From positions 9,300,001 through 9,364,000 of the forward strand of contig JAZBRS010000044.1 in the NCBI GenBank assembly GCA_037176725.1: a DNA stretch of 64,000 bases. The letters run 5' to 3'. Below the pieces are notes generated by a model, which worked only from the letters and a program-made list of their open reading frames with translations, did no database searches and had not been told where the DNA came from. The DNA comes from Posidonia oceanica. Its lineage: Eukaryota; Streptophyta; Magnoliopsida; Alismatales; Posidoniaceae. The position numbers were made by a program, and so were the translations under genes. The stretch's first letter is position 1. Each line of letters opens with the position of its first letter. This document shows, piece after piece, positions 31,944-44,560 of this stretch.

Positions 31944-34492
31944 TGTAGACACCTCGATTTTGTAGTCCTTCATCGGCGGTTTTCTCCCAGGAATGTGCTC
32001 GATCGTGGCAGCCCCCACCTATTCACCAAAACCCAACCCTAAACCCAAGCCCAATCCAAAACCCAAGCCTAATCCCAATACCAAGCCTAATCCCAAGCCT
32101 AATCCCAAGCTCAACCCCAAACCGAATCCTAATCCTAAAACCAATCCCAATACCAAGCCTAAAACCCAAGCCTAAGCCCATTCCAAGCCCAAGCCCAACC
32201 AAAAAATCAGAAAAACATCCAAAATCTACTCTAGGTCGTTGGACGCTGGGTATGCCCGCGTCTTATGTATGACGCAGAAATTCCAACGTCTAACGCCGCC
32301 AGTCTCTTTGGGGCGTAAGACGCTAGCTGAAACAGCATCTTATCTAAGACGCAGCTCAGGTACGCGTCTTACACACCGAGACTGACAGAGCTTGATTTTG
32401 GGATTCCATTCGACTCCCAAGTGCAAATACCTTTGTGCCCTCCATCCAGAACACATTTCCGGCCAAAATCCCGCGTCCCCTCGTTTCCACTTCAGCTGTT
32501 ACACCCATGCAAACCAAATAAAAGCCTTTTTTGTCTTCCATTGAAGGGGGGCACCCATTTATCTTGAGAAAAAGGATTCTAGAGCTTGACCAGGACAAAA
32601 GAACCTGAATTGCTACACCTCCGACCAACCAATAACCTCCTTGGTGCCCAGCCAAACCTTCTAGCCGCCACCATCGCCACTGCAATCTCTGGTAGAACCT
32701 CGCCGACGAAGGGAAGCAACATCAATCTCCACAACAGGTAAGTTTCCCTTCCCTTTTAGATTAGAATCTTGAATTCTATGTTGAATGTGTTTATGTCGAT
32801 ACATATAACCTGAAATTGCTTGAGTTATTTCTCTATTTTCGCCATTTTATTTTATCTCTGGTGATGGGTTCTGGCCACATGAGGCCTTCGGCCATTGAGC
32901 TCGACTGAGAATCCAGTCATCCCTACGTGTGCCATGCCATCTCCCCGTCTTCCCCAAACCTCCACTGAGCTTCATGGCTGTGTACCATGGCTTCCCGGCC
33001 TTACAATGGCCGGAGAACCCATTGGATTCTGGTGAGAGGCAATTGGAGGTGGGGAGGACAGTTTGGACGTCCATTTTTTATAGAAATTGCATGTTTATGT
33101 TCATGGATGTCTATTCTTGCTTGTGGAATGATTTTTGTTTGGATTCGTTTAGATTTGAATGGATTCTTAGTCTGAATGCTCTGTCAGGGCGTTGGACGCT
33201 AAGCCTGGTGCGTCTTACGTAAGACGCTGCCAAGGCTAGCGTCCAACACCCCTGATCTTGATTTTCTTTATTTTCCTTCACAAAATGTTTTGAATACTTC
33301 TCAATGTCTGATTTGTGATGCATACTGGGATTCTGATCCATTCTTATCATGTCTTCATTTAAAACACTTAAAACAAAAACAAGTTTTATTTCCTGAGCTT
33401 AAATCTAAAAAAGTAGTTTTTAGGTGTAAGATGCTAGAAAACATAGCGTCTTACATTAGACGCTGTGAGTAACAATGTCTTACACCTCTGTCAATGTTTC
33501 CCAATATTTTCCTCATCCAATGGAGTTTCATTGACTCTCTGGATCATGATATGTGTCGCACATAGATGTTTCGACCTTATTCATATTTGGTTTCTGTTTT
33601 ATACTGGTTTCCTTGGGGTTTATTTGCCTCATTCGCACTAATGGTCTTTCAGGGTGTAAGACGCAGTCTCTATAGCGTCTTGTGTAAGACGCAAGCTTGT
33701 TTAGCGTCTTACACACCAGACTGTGGTTTTCCTGAAATAATGTTAAAAATGTTTAAAATGAATTTAGGGATTGATATTAAATTGCATTTTCTAATTGCCC
33801 ATCATTTACCAGTTATATTTTGATTTCCATGTATTAAAATAGAGGTTTATTTAATGTCAGGGAAGCCATATTATAAAATCTGTATTCTATGTGTTAGACG
33901 TAGGAGTCTATGCGTCTTACATAGGATGCTGGGAATCCCAGCGTCCAACGCTTTCAGTGAATTGAACTTCATTTTAGAGTTTTCCAACATTGTTATTGGG
34001 TCTGTTTGCTTTGATTTTAATCATCCAACATGATTTACATATCTACAGTGTTTTGAGGCATTTAACTTTCACTTTTGGCATACTTCAAAGATATTTAGTA
34101 TGTTTTCAAAAGGCATACAACATGTTTTGCACGGCATGGCATTATCACCCTCGGGCGTATAGTAAATGGCATCATTGCCGACATTAGCCACAAATGAGCA
34201 GAATAACCCAGAAAGACCGACTCTCTCGGGCGCATGGGGGTTCCTAACACCTTCCCCATGCATAATAAGAGTCCTTGCCCGATCTCTGGCCCGTAATGAC
34301 CTTGTGTCATATCCTTTGCATTTTATTTATTTTACGTGTTTTTCCTGATTTTTCTTGTCTTCCAGTTTTCCAAATAGACTAGGTGGCGACTCCAAGTTTT
34401 TGTTTCCGTTTCTTCAACCTTCACTTGTTTTTACATTCTTTTTGCCGTGACCCATGATTTGGTACGTTGAGCCGTTCGGTCGCATGGTTACA
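31944..34492 (+). repeat. LTR of Tat-type element C
   Basis: Starts TGTAGACACC, ends GGTTACA. It contains a C-rich AACCCAAGCC low-complexity tract (32020-32200), five clusters of GTAAGACGC/GCGTCTTAC-type palindromic words, and the conserved block CTAACACCTTCCCC (34237) followed by AGACTAGGTGGCGACTCC (34379) that recurs in LTRs B, E and F. It is inserted 122 bp into the LTR of D. Confidence 0.82.
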
Positions 34493-34500
34493 AAAACTAG

Positions 34501-34518
34501 TGACTTTGCTGGGGATTG
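34501..34518 (+). other. Probable primer-binding site of element C
   Basis: TGACTTTGCTGGGGATTG lies 8 bp after the LTR end. Tat-lineage elements carry a similar G-rich phrase at the PBS. The tRNA cannot be assigned with certainty from sequence alone. Confidence 0.5.
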
Positions 34519-35767
34519 CCAGACTCCAGCTTTCGTTTTTGCTTTTCCGCTTAGTGGCTTTCTCCTGTTTGCATGATTGCTTGCATGTGTTTTCTTTACT
34601 TGCTTGCCTTGTTATCCATGCTTTGATATCTTGCTTTGTGCCATGTTTATATGCCTATCTTACACATATGCCATGCCATGCTATACATGCTTTTGATATG
34701 TTGAGTGTTATCCTTTTCACAAATCATGTCACAACACTAGCACATGCCATGTACATGCCTTTTGAAGTGTGTCTTTGATGTTTTCATGCCATATTTGGGT
34801 GTTTTCTTCCCTTTTTTGCAATTAAACCTAGGGATAATTAGAGACATGATTGCTTTCCCCCATGGTTTATTAAAAAAAAATAAAAAAAATGAAAGGACAA
34901 ATAAGAATGTACCCTAGTCAAAACTAGAGCCATACATTCACATCTCCCCCTATGGTTTAAAGAAAAATGAAATGACAAATGTACCCTAGGCATAACTAGA
35001 GCCAAACATTCACATTCATCCCCATGGTTAATAAAAAAAATCAAGTAAAAAATATCGAGCATACTTGCATACATGATCATACTAGGGGCATGCATATTTT
35101 CTCCTCTGAGCCCACTCATCAGTCTACGAAGGGCAGTCCCGGTCTTTTGTCCCATGGCTATTGGCATGGGACGAGTTGCCGATCTGTCTCCCCTTGTCTG
35201 GGGTCATGTCGGTGTTAGTATGAGCTCGCTGCTACGGTAGGAGTCGAAGCTCCCAACGCACCACTCGTTCTCTGCCTGAGCCTCAACCAGGATTTAGAAC
35301 GGGCACCTGCTTTCTACCCTTGAGTCGAAGACCTATATACCCTTGTGAGAACCCGGAGTAGAATATCGACTAGGACACACTTAGATTGGTGAGAGAGAGC
35401 ATATTAGAAAGCAAACATATGCATCATGCTACCCTAATAACATTTGCATTTGTCTTGTCGAGATCTGACATTTGTTTTTGTGTATTGTTACAGGTTAGAG
35501 AGTGAGTTCTTTAGTCGGAGTTCGAGTTGTTCCTTCTCTGATACCCCTATAGCGACATTTTCTTGACCATCTTTTCCTGAGTAATTCGTCGTTTCCGACG
35601 ATAGCTCCCCGTAGGTCTCATCCTTTTGGTTTTCGCCACAGCCCTATCCTCACTCGCTCACGGTCAGCCATGGCCCAGCGTGTTAGCGAGCCTTCACTTT
35701 CGATTGCTTTGGAGGAGGTCCCGAAGTTGACTCCTTACTCCTTTGCTGTCACTTATGCTGTTCCTTC
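34519..35767 (+). mobile_element. Element C leader and first 32 codons of gag, interrupted
   Basis: The untranslated leader shares blocks with element B's leader: CATGCCATG words, GAGTCCAC-type then CAGTCT(A/G) and GTCGGTGTTAGT near 35208 and 39853, GATTGGTGAGAGAGA near 35380 and 40030. Gag starts at ATG 35670 (MAQRVSEPSL-), matching B's start at 40328 (MAQRAVEPLL-). The frame is cut at 35767 by the LTR of element B. The rest of C is not found on the right of B. Confidence 0.82.
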
Positions 35768-38700
35768 TGTTGACACCCCATTTTGACTGCCTAGATGATG
35801 GTGGATCCTCTCGGAAGCTTGCTCGGACCCTAGGATGGCTCTCTCTCCCTCAAACCTCACCTAAAACCTCCCAAAACCTTCACCCAAGCCCACCTAGGCC
35901 TTAGCCCACACTTAACCAAGGCCAAAAAACCAAAAATAGCCTTTAAACCAGCCTTGGGACGTTAGACGCTGGCTGTGCTAGCGTCCAACGTTGGACGCTA
36001 CATATGCTAGCGTCTAATGTTGGACGTACTGCATGCAAGCGTCCAACGTGTCGGCTATAGCAGCCCTTTGGCTCACCTTCCACCGCACCCAAGGCCGCCC
36101 TCTGCCAGCTCCGCCGCTCCACTCAGACCGCCCAGCCACTTGGCTCGCCCCTGGAGTCGGTGCCTCACCTGGGTGCCGCCTGTACAGCACGCCCTGCCCC
36201 ACTTCCTCGTCGCGCGTTCGTTTGGACGTTTCCAGCCAGCCTTTGCCACCCTTCTCCGCGCCGCGCATGCCACCTCCTCACCTACCACGGCAGTCTCCCA
36301 AAGCCCGGTCCCGTGCATGCCACCTCTGGCCACCAACCTCGCAGCATGCTCCTACCAGCCCTACCAGCCTCTACAAAGCCGCTGCCATTTTCAGACCAAC
36401 CCAACACAAAACCAAGACTTCACCTCGATCTAGAGCTCACCACACCCATTCGTGAGAGAATTGAGTGCCTCCCAGACCTCGAGTGAACTCCCACGATCGC
36501 TCCCTAGCCTTGAGCCACCTCTCCCAGCCTTCCCTTGTGCCCAGAGAGCTCGCCAGAGTTTGCCTGCTGTCTTCTTCCACAACGCTGGTGAGGACTGCAA
36601 ACAACCACCCAAGCTGCTAACAAGTAGGCTTCTATTCACTTTTAGCTTATACATGTATGTGGTAGCATGATAGGCTAGTTTGCACGCACGCACATCCCCT
36701 TGGTTGGCCGGAAAAGCCTCGGCCACTGGTCGCAAGGAGGAGGAGGTGGGTGGAGCAATCCACCCACCAATTTCTGGCGCTAAGCACATGGACATGCTCG
36801 TCGTCACTCACTCTTGCTTCCTAGCAAGTTAGTTTGGGATTTTCGGCCGATTTGGCCACTGATCTTGGTTGGAAAACTTCCCAACCTGTTGGACGCACAT
36901 GCTGGTGCGTCCAACGTTGGACGTGCCCTGAGGCAGTGTCCAACAACCCTGCAGGTCATTTATTTTATTTTGCTTCCATGTTGCTATGCTTTAGTTGTAT
37001 CTCTGTGAGTTTGCTTTACATGCTTCCTTCTATGCTTACAGATGCTATAGCATGTTTTATATCAAGTTTTGATCCTAGTTTGGGTCCATATTTCATGCTT
37101 CAGATTATTATGCTGTTTGCCTGTGTTGGATGCTGGAGCACACTACATCCAACATTGGACGCTGGTGTGTCCAACGTCCTATTGCTCTGTGTGTTCACAC
37201 TTGCTGCCATGCTTGAGTGCTGCTTCCTTCTGGGTTAAATACTTGCTCCATGTATGTGTAGTGGTATTTGGCCTCTAGGGCAACTATGTTTAAGTTTGCA
37301 AGTTTTTTTTCAAGTTGCATGTTGGTTTACATGGGTTTTTGTTCCCTTATTTCCTTATACATGCTTCTTAAAATGTTCTATATGGAATGCTTGCTTGATC
37401 TATCTTGCATGTCTTGGTTTAGCCCGCTTTCAATAGATTGCATGCGTATTTAAGTGGTCTCTAAGCTTAGTTCTTCCTTACAGCTTGTTATGCCTCTTTT
37501 ATGTGTTGGATGCAGGTACACTCTGCATCCTATGTTGGACGCAGACGTACTCTTTGTCCTATGCTTCTGCTTAGCTGCTCTTGCTTTAATGCTTGCACGA
37601 TGCTGTTATTTCTCATGCTAACTTAATCCATGCTTGCATGTTTGTGCTTAGCCCTCTTAGCAGATGTTGTCAAGCTTTCCTGGATTTTTATCAGGGGTTT
37701 ATGCAGGTTTTCCATGTCTTTGGCCTTCCAGTGTGTTGGACGCGGGTACTGCTGGTGTCCTACATAGGACGCAGGTGGTGCTTGCGTCCTACACTCTAGT
37801 TGTGTCTTTCCTTATGCATGCCTTGCAGATACTTTCCTTTTAGATTTTTACTTGATCCATGTGTGTATGCTTAGCTGTGGCTTGTTTACAGTAACTTTAA
37901 TGCATGCCTCTTTGTCATTTCATCGCTTTGCATGGAGTTTTTTGCTACATCTCTGTGTGCTGTGTGTTGGACGCAAAAGGCTCCAGCGTCCAACATTGGA
38001 CGCTATGTCTTCTGGCATCCAACATCATGCTCTGTTTCAGTTGGCTTTGTATCTATGCATGTTTCTAGATTTCCTTTGGCTATTTACCTTGATTGTTGTG
38101 CATGATATACATGTATTCTATTGCTTCATTGCATTTGCATCGCATTCATACATTTAGAATGCACGTTTTTTTGAACTGCATGTTTCTGCTGTCTTCCATC
38201 TGTCTGTGTTGGACACTGTCTGTTCCTACGTCCAACATTGGACGTTGGCATTGGCTGCATCCAACACTTACAGTTGGCTGAACATTGTTTTAAAGCGCTG
38301 ATTTCATTTTGCTTGCCGCTTTCCGCATTTTATTGCCTCCGACACATGTCTTGACACCCATGCATGCTACTGGACCCTTGTTTTCAGTTTTACGCCTTGC
38401 ATCGCCTGCTTTCCCATGGTTTTCCACGTCGGTTTTCTTTCCCCTTTGCATGTCATATACTTGCATCGTGTGGTTTTTACTTGGTTTATCGAATCTGTCT
38501 TCTCTCCCCTTTGCTTGTTTTACACTTGCATCGTGTGGTTTTATTTGGCTTTTCCGTCCTTGTTTTCTTTCCCCTTTGCATGTCGTACTTGCATTGCGTG
38601 GTTTTATCGACATTTTGTTTTATCGCCTACGTTTGCATTAGGGCAGTGATGCTTACTGTCTGGAGTTCTCATGAACTAGGGTTCACCCGGTTCGAAACAC

Positions 38701-39157
38701 AAGCAGCGCTATTGAGCACATAGGCTGCACGTTTAATTTCCCATGTATGGTATTCAGGCATTTAGGCATTAAAGCGTTCATAGCATGGCATAGCATCCAT
38801 CGCCCCTTAGGCGTACAGTTAAAGGCAATCATTATCGAAATTCCTGCAAATGCAAGCAATTAGTCAAGAAAGACCGATTCCTCGAGCGTGTCGGGGGTGC
38901 CTAACACCTTCCCTACACGTAACAGGAGTCCTTACCCTTTCTTTGGACCCGTAATGACCATTTTGCCCTCGTCCTTGGCATGAGTCATACATTTTGCATA
39001 GCATTGCATTCATCTACATGTTTCCTATGCTTTCCCCGGTTTTCCTCGTCTTCCCGGTAATAGACTAGGTGACGACTCTATTTTGTCTCATCTTCTTGTT
39101 TTCCTCCTTCGCCATTATCTGTCACACTTTCCCTCTTTTGGCCTGATGTCGGTCGAT
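35768..39157 (+). repeat. 5' LTR of Tat-type element B
   Basis: Starts TGTTGACACCCC, homologous to C's TGTAGACACCTCG. The right edge is approximate because the PBS area has a deletion compared with C. It contains seven clusters of GTTGGACGC/GCGTCCAAC palindromic words, a GC-rich block (36050-36600), and the conserved CTAACACCTTCCCTACACG (38902) and AGACTAGGTGACGACTC (39061) blocks. It lies within C's gag. Confidence 0.8.
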
Positions 39158-40327
39158 CTGGCGTCGAGGTATCGGAGACTCCGGCTTTCTTTTTGGCTTT
39201 TCGCTTGCACGATTTTTTGCTTATGCTTGCCTTATGCTTGCTTCTTTGCTTTACTGCTTGCCTTATGTCTGTTTGCATGTTGTATTGCTTACACTGCCTT
39301 TACTTGCTTTATTTATGCATTATACATGCTTAAATACTTGCATGTCGCATTATACATGCTTTTTGGGTGGTAAATGCATTGTTCTACACAATTGTTATAC
39401 CACCACACATGCACATGCCATGCATACATGCTTTTTGATATGATAAGTGCTTTCTTTTCACTATCATGTCCACTACACCAGCACATACCATGCGCATGCC
39501 TTTTGTGATGATGTATGTTGCTTGCTTGCCATGTTTGGGTGATTTTCTTCCCCTTTTTGCATTAGGCCTAAGGACAACTAGAGACTGGTTGCTTCTCCCT
39601 TGGCAATTAAAAACAGCAAGTACAAGTCAAATCTAGGAGCAACTAGAGACATCAACACACATTCACTCCCTTTGGGTTAATAAAACATGCAAGATAAAAA
39701 ACATTAATTATTTTGCATGAATCATCATATAGGACATGCATCCTCTCATCTGAGTCCACCTATCAGTCTGAGAAGGACAGTTTCGGTCTCTCGTTCCACC
39801 ACTTTGGCGTGGAGCGAGCTGGTCGTTCTGTCCCCCCTTGTCAAGGGTCGCGTCGGTGTTAGTCGTGGGTACAACCTATGCTTTGGCTAGGTCGAGGCTC
39901 CAAACGCACTACCCATTCACTGCCTGAGCTTTGGTTAGGATTTAGAACATGGACCTTACTTTCTGACCGAGTTGGTGACCCATACACTTGTGCAAGTCCG
40001 AAGTAGACAACCTACTAGGACACACTAGATTGGTGAGAGAGAAAGCATGCTAGAAAGCATATCATTTGCATGAATGCATTCATATCACCAATTAAACATT
40101 TGCATTTTCTTTTAGGTTTTAACACCTATTTGCTTTGTCTATAACAGAGATTAGTGAGCGAGTTCCCTAGTTGGAGCTTGAGTACCTCTTTTCACTGACA
40201 CCTTTGTTGTGACACCTGTTCTCGACCCTCCACTTCTGTGCTACTCGCCTTTGCGACTATAGCTCCCCATAGGTGTCATCCTCCCCCTTTTCGTCGCAGT
40301 CCTGTTCTTACTCGCTCACGGTCAGCC
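39158..40327 (+). other. Leader of element B
   Basis: Non-coding leader homologous to 34519-35669 of element C, rich in CATGC words. The expected PBS next to the LTR is not recognisable; the phrase TCTGGCGTCGAGGTATCGGAG (39156) occupies its place in altered form. Short hydrophobic ORFs are translations of T-rich sequence. Confidence 0.6.
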
Positions 40328-43103
40328 ATGGCCCAGCGTGCTGTTGAGCCCCTACTTACTGTTGTCATGGAGAGGATTTCTGCTTCGGCCCCTCTGGTGG
40401 TCTCTTTGACTTCCGCTGTACCCGTGCCTCCCCCTCAGGTACAGCTGCCTCCCCTTTATTTTGTGGGGCAGTGGCAGGCTCCGGACCCAATCACCGAGTC
40501 CATCTTGGTGACCGCCACCCGTGCCCCGGAGGCACCACTGACTTCACGCTCTCAGGGCCATGTCCCTTTTGACACCCATGCTGGTGCGGTGACTCCTGCC
40601 ATAGGATCCCTGCCTCTTGGACAGTCTACATCCTCCCCTCTTGGATCTGGTCCCCCGCCAGTATTGCACTTCAGCATCCCCACTAACGGGGCCCCTGAAG
40701 CACAGTACCAGCGCTTGATGGAGCTTGCCTAGATATTCCATGGCATGGCTCTGTTTGCTCGCCTCTCTTCAGCTCCCCCTGCTCCTGAGGTCCCTCTGCA
40801 TCTTGCTCCTGCTCCCCAGGCTTTCCCTACTGCACTGCCGCCCCGGCCATCGCCCCAGCTGCTCTCTACTCCAATGATAGGGGCGCAGCCTTCACCCTCT
40901 GCATACACACCATTCACTGCACAGCATGCACCTCTGCCACCTGGTGGCCAGCCCCTCGGGTTGGTTAGGGCACAACACTTCTCTAGTCCGTTGCCTAGCA
41001 CCGTGCCATTGTAGCAGCTGCTGCTCCCACAATCTCTACAACTCACTGCACAGCATAATGCTTACCCTTATCCTATGCATCAGTGTGTTCCTTCCCCTGC
41101 ATACATTGCACCACCCAATGCACCCACTGCACCTTTGCATGGATAAGCTGGCCATCACATCGCGCCACCAGGCGACATGATGGTGGATCTAGAGGAGCAC
41201 CTCGGTGCGACCCAATCGACGTATGTGGTCCCTGCTCCCGCTGCCCCATCACCTTCAGTAGCAAATCCAGAGTACAACGACAACAAGTTTGCCGCTCTAG
41301 AGAAGGCACTTCGTCAAGTGCAGGGCACGAACCTCCACTCCTACCAATTCTGGGACCTCTGCTGCTTTCCAGAGGCGGTGCTCCCACCGAAATTCCATAT
41401 CCCAGATTTTGAAAAGTACAACGGTAGAGGCTGCCCCATCGCCCACCTGAAGGTGTATTGCAGAGACCTTGCTCAGCTTTAGGCTGATGACAGGTTGTTG
41501 ATCTGCCTATTCCAGAAAAGTCTTACTGGCTCGGTCCTCAAATGATTTACATCACTTGATATCGCCACCATCAAGACTTGGGACGACCTTGGCAGGGCAT
41601 TCCTGGAGCAGTACTCCTTCAACCTCGACTTGGTCCCTAAGCGCGAGGACCTTGTCGCCCTTAAGCAGAGAAACAACAAGCGGTTCGGGGAGTACGTCAG
41701 CCATTGGCGTGCCCTTGCCTCGCAAGCTCGCGATAGACCATTTGATGAGGAATCTATCGAGATTGTGATCCGAGGCGTTCAGCCATCTACTGGGGCTCTG
41801 CTTGCCATCCAGCCTGTCACTAACTTTGCATCACTGATTTGGGCTGGCACTCGTGTGGAGAGCTCCCTTTGGAGCGGCAACTTTCCAGCACTCTCCGTCT
41901 TCGCCAAGCAGGCCGCCTCCTCTAGCAGTAGCCATGGCAGCAGCGGTGGCAACACCAACAGCAACAACGGCAGCAACAACAACAACCCAAGGAGGAGGGA
42001 TCCTCCACGGACTGCCATGGCATACGTCGACTCTCCTGCCACTCCTGTTCACATGGTGGCCTCGCCTGGCCCGAATCAGGTAGTTTATGCACCCACACCT
42101 AGTGCACCACACACTCCACTAATCACCACCACCGCCCGACCGGTCTACCTAGCCACACTGGTCCGGCAAGGACGGCACCAATGGCAGAGACGGCCTCACC
42201 ATCAGTGTCGCTTCACTCAGCTAGTGGAGCCGCTGAGCGCCGTCTTCCCCAAGGTTGCGTCGCTCCTCACGCTCCCCGAGGTCCGCCCACCACCCAACCC
42301 TCTTCTGGGGTGGTATAGGACGGATCAGTTCTGCAACTTTCATTGAGTTGTCGGGCACTCGACTAACAGTTGCTTCACTCTGCGGGGTGCCGTGCAGGAC
42401 CTGATTGACCGAAAGGTCATCAGTATCAACACACAGGAGGCAGCATCAACATCCACCCCTCCACTTGCATCTTCACCTGCATTAGGGATAGCTCCCCCCA
42501 ATCCAAGCATTGTCCACCAGCCTTTGCCGGGGCATTCTGGCCTGGGAGGCGCGGGGACCTCAGGTGTACATTCTCTCTTCCCCTTTGGGTCCGCTACGTC
42601 TGTGGTGGACCCTTTTGATCTTATTCAGGACATTTCTGAGCCTTTCCCTTTTGCTCTCTATCATGCGGCACTTGCGGGTTCTGAGTCGGGGATTCACATG
42701 ATCCGATTGGACGCCAAGCCAGAGCGTGCTGCCGCGAGGCCCACCATGCAACCAAAGGCTCCACCCCCTATTTGCTTGCAGGCTAGGCCTCAACCAGAGC
42801 CATTACCGCCTCTCCAGCAACATCCCTTACCTTTCCACCAACTAGTAAATACCCCGGCAGCCCCTCTCGAGCTCACAGCTTGTGCTCCCCTGGTAGTCAA
42901 CCTGACCAGGGATACCCACCGCGTTCCATACTGTAGATGTGGATTTGGGGGGTGTTTATGAAGATGACTATGCTTCCACGTATGTTGTCAATTTTGTTGT
43001 GATCGCCACTTATCAATGGGCGGACAAGGCGCTTGGGGAGATGATGAAGATGTGGGTTGTCGGCTCACTGGATCGACGGCAGGGTGTCATCCAACGGCTT
43101 CCT
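40328..43103 (+). pseudogene. gag: Gag of element B, broken
   Basis: ATG 40328 opens MAQRAVEPLL. A long proline-rich N-terminal part follows, then the retrotransposon gag domain (FHIPDFEKYNGRGCPIAHL near 41391; WDDLGRAFLEQYSF near 41580; KRFGEYVSHWRALASQ near 41680). Then come an Asn/Ser-rich linker and a C-X2-H-X4-H-X4-C knuckle (CNFH, GH, C; about 42332-42375) of the kind found in Tat elements. All parts stay in one frame to about 42930, where a frameshift occurs. Interrupting stops are TAG at 40730, 41012 and 41480 and TGA at 41543 and 42344. It is cut by an insertion at about 43104. Confidence 0.85.
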
Positions 43104-44505
43104 CATATTACGTGAGCGGATTCCTTTTCCTTCAAAAAACAAGTAACAGAAGATTTGGATGAGTTCATGTGTAGTAAATCGATCAAATAAGTAGGAGATA
43201 ACATAAATAAATGCAACCAATACTAACCGGGGGTTGTTCCCCGCATGCATATGCCATGGATTTAATCTAAAGAATGCAATAATGAAAATAAAGAGAATGG
43301 AAGATGATACTCCCTTCACCCTCGTGCTATATGCAGTGGGATGAGGAGGCGGAGGCACGGTTGGAGCTTCGGGAATCCTTGAGGTCTTTGAGATTCAAGG
43401 TGGGATATGGTGATCTAGGGTTTCTGGATTGGAGGTGGAGGCTAGGGTTTCTCTCTTAGAAGATGACTCTGTTTCTCTTAAAACCCTAAAATTCTTCTTC
43501 AAAGCCTAAAATCCAACCCTCGGTTTTGATCTCTCCTCCTTCCATCCCTCTTTTTTTCCGTCTTGATCTCCCTCCTTCCGTCCCTCGAGCACTGACTCAC
43601 GAATCCTATTTATAGGTTTGTGGGGCATGGGTGGCTTAGACTTAGGAAGGTTCTAGAAGTTTCTAGAAGGGAATTGATATTTAGGACTAGTCGCCACCTA
43701 GGCAAGCGACTGGCGTAAATATCTCCCGAGAAAATCGTGGAAATGCCGGGGAAACACCGCATGACCAGGTCAACGGAGTCCACATCAGCTAGTCGCCTGT
43801 AAGACAGGCGCCTATCTGTGGCACTAATCCAGGCAACTAAAAGATTTGTTTCTGATTTCTAGGAGATAAATCCTGGATTGGTTTCTAATTTTTAGGAAGA
43901 TAAATCACCGATTGAAAAACGTGTTTTAGAAAGATCTAGCTCTTAATTTGGAAGCCACCTAAGATTTTCTAGATTTATTCCTTAATTGACGATTTTTTAT
44001 GTTATATCATATATTAAATATTTGAAGACCATGGAAATATCGATAATGTAGAAAAAGCGTTATAATAATTTATAAAGCCCTCCCATGTATTATATTAATG
44101 TCCAGGATATTAATTATCAAGCTAGAGAGAGAAAGAAATTGCTAGTCACCTGGCTCAAAGGTGCCTACACATTCTAGTCACCCCTCTGAAAGGCGCCTGG
44201 GTGTGTCGCCGCTCTAGGAGGCAACTAGCTAGGTCTTTTGCGTTTTTAGCCCTATCTTTTAAGTTAATCCAGAAAAACATGATAAAAGCCCGGAAAGCTT
44301 CAAAAATCTCATGAAATCGTAAAAACATCTTCTTTAACTCAAATCTGCCACTGATCTGAGTAGGAATAAAGGGTACTCGAGGTGATCGGACTTACCACGT
44401 GTCTGAGTGCGTTAGCTATGCCACAGCTAACAACTTTGAGTCAAGTAAAATCAAGCGATGCTTTAAACAAATCATGGAAAATCTGGAAAACGTGTTATTA
44501 AGCCT
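43104..44505 (-). mobile_element. ~1.4 kb insertion in element B with promoter-like features, unidentified
   Basis: Element B's protein similarity stops near 43103 (QRLPHIT) and resumes near 44561 (YTYDYVAEMYAE). The intervening DNA is AT-richer and carries a classic TATA box on the minus strand (CCTATAAATAGG, about 43604-43615). Downstream, AAACCCTAG-type words and a long pyrimidine-poor leader look like an LTR U3-R region or a gene promoter. A GTTAGCT/AGCTAAC stem occurs near 44410. I could not find terminal repeats or a target duplication, so the exact edges and type are open (inverted solo LTR, non-autonomous element or captured promoter). Confidence 0.5.
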
Positions 44506-44560
44506 TAGTTGTGTGATATAAGGTGCCTAGCTGGTTCCTATTCTCTACGAACTCTTAGAA

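Noticed and set aside
32030..32050. Telomere-like CCCTAAACCC word
   Set aside because: A single occurrence within a C-rich low-complexity tract, no tandem array.
31993..32175. Repetitive PKPNPKPK peptide ORF
   Set aside because: It lies in a C-rich AACCCAAGCC tract at the start of LTR C; low complexity, not a gene.
36014..36486. Overlapping Pro/Ala-rich ORFs in both directions
   Set aside because: GC-rich part of LTR B; the corresponding part of LTR E does not keep any of these frames.
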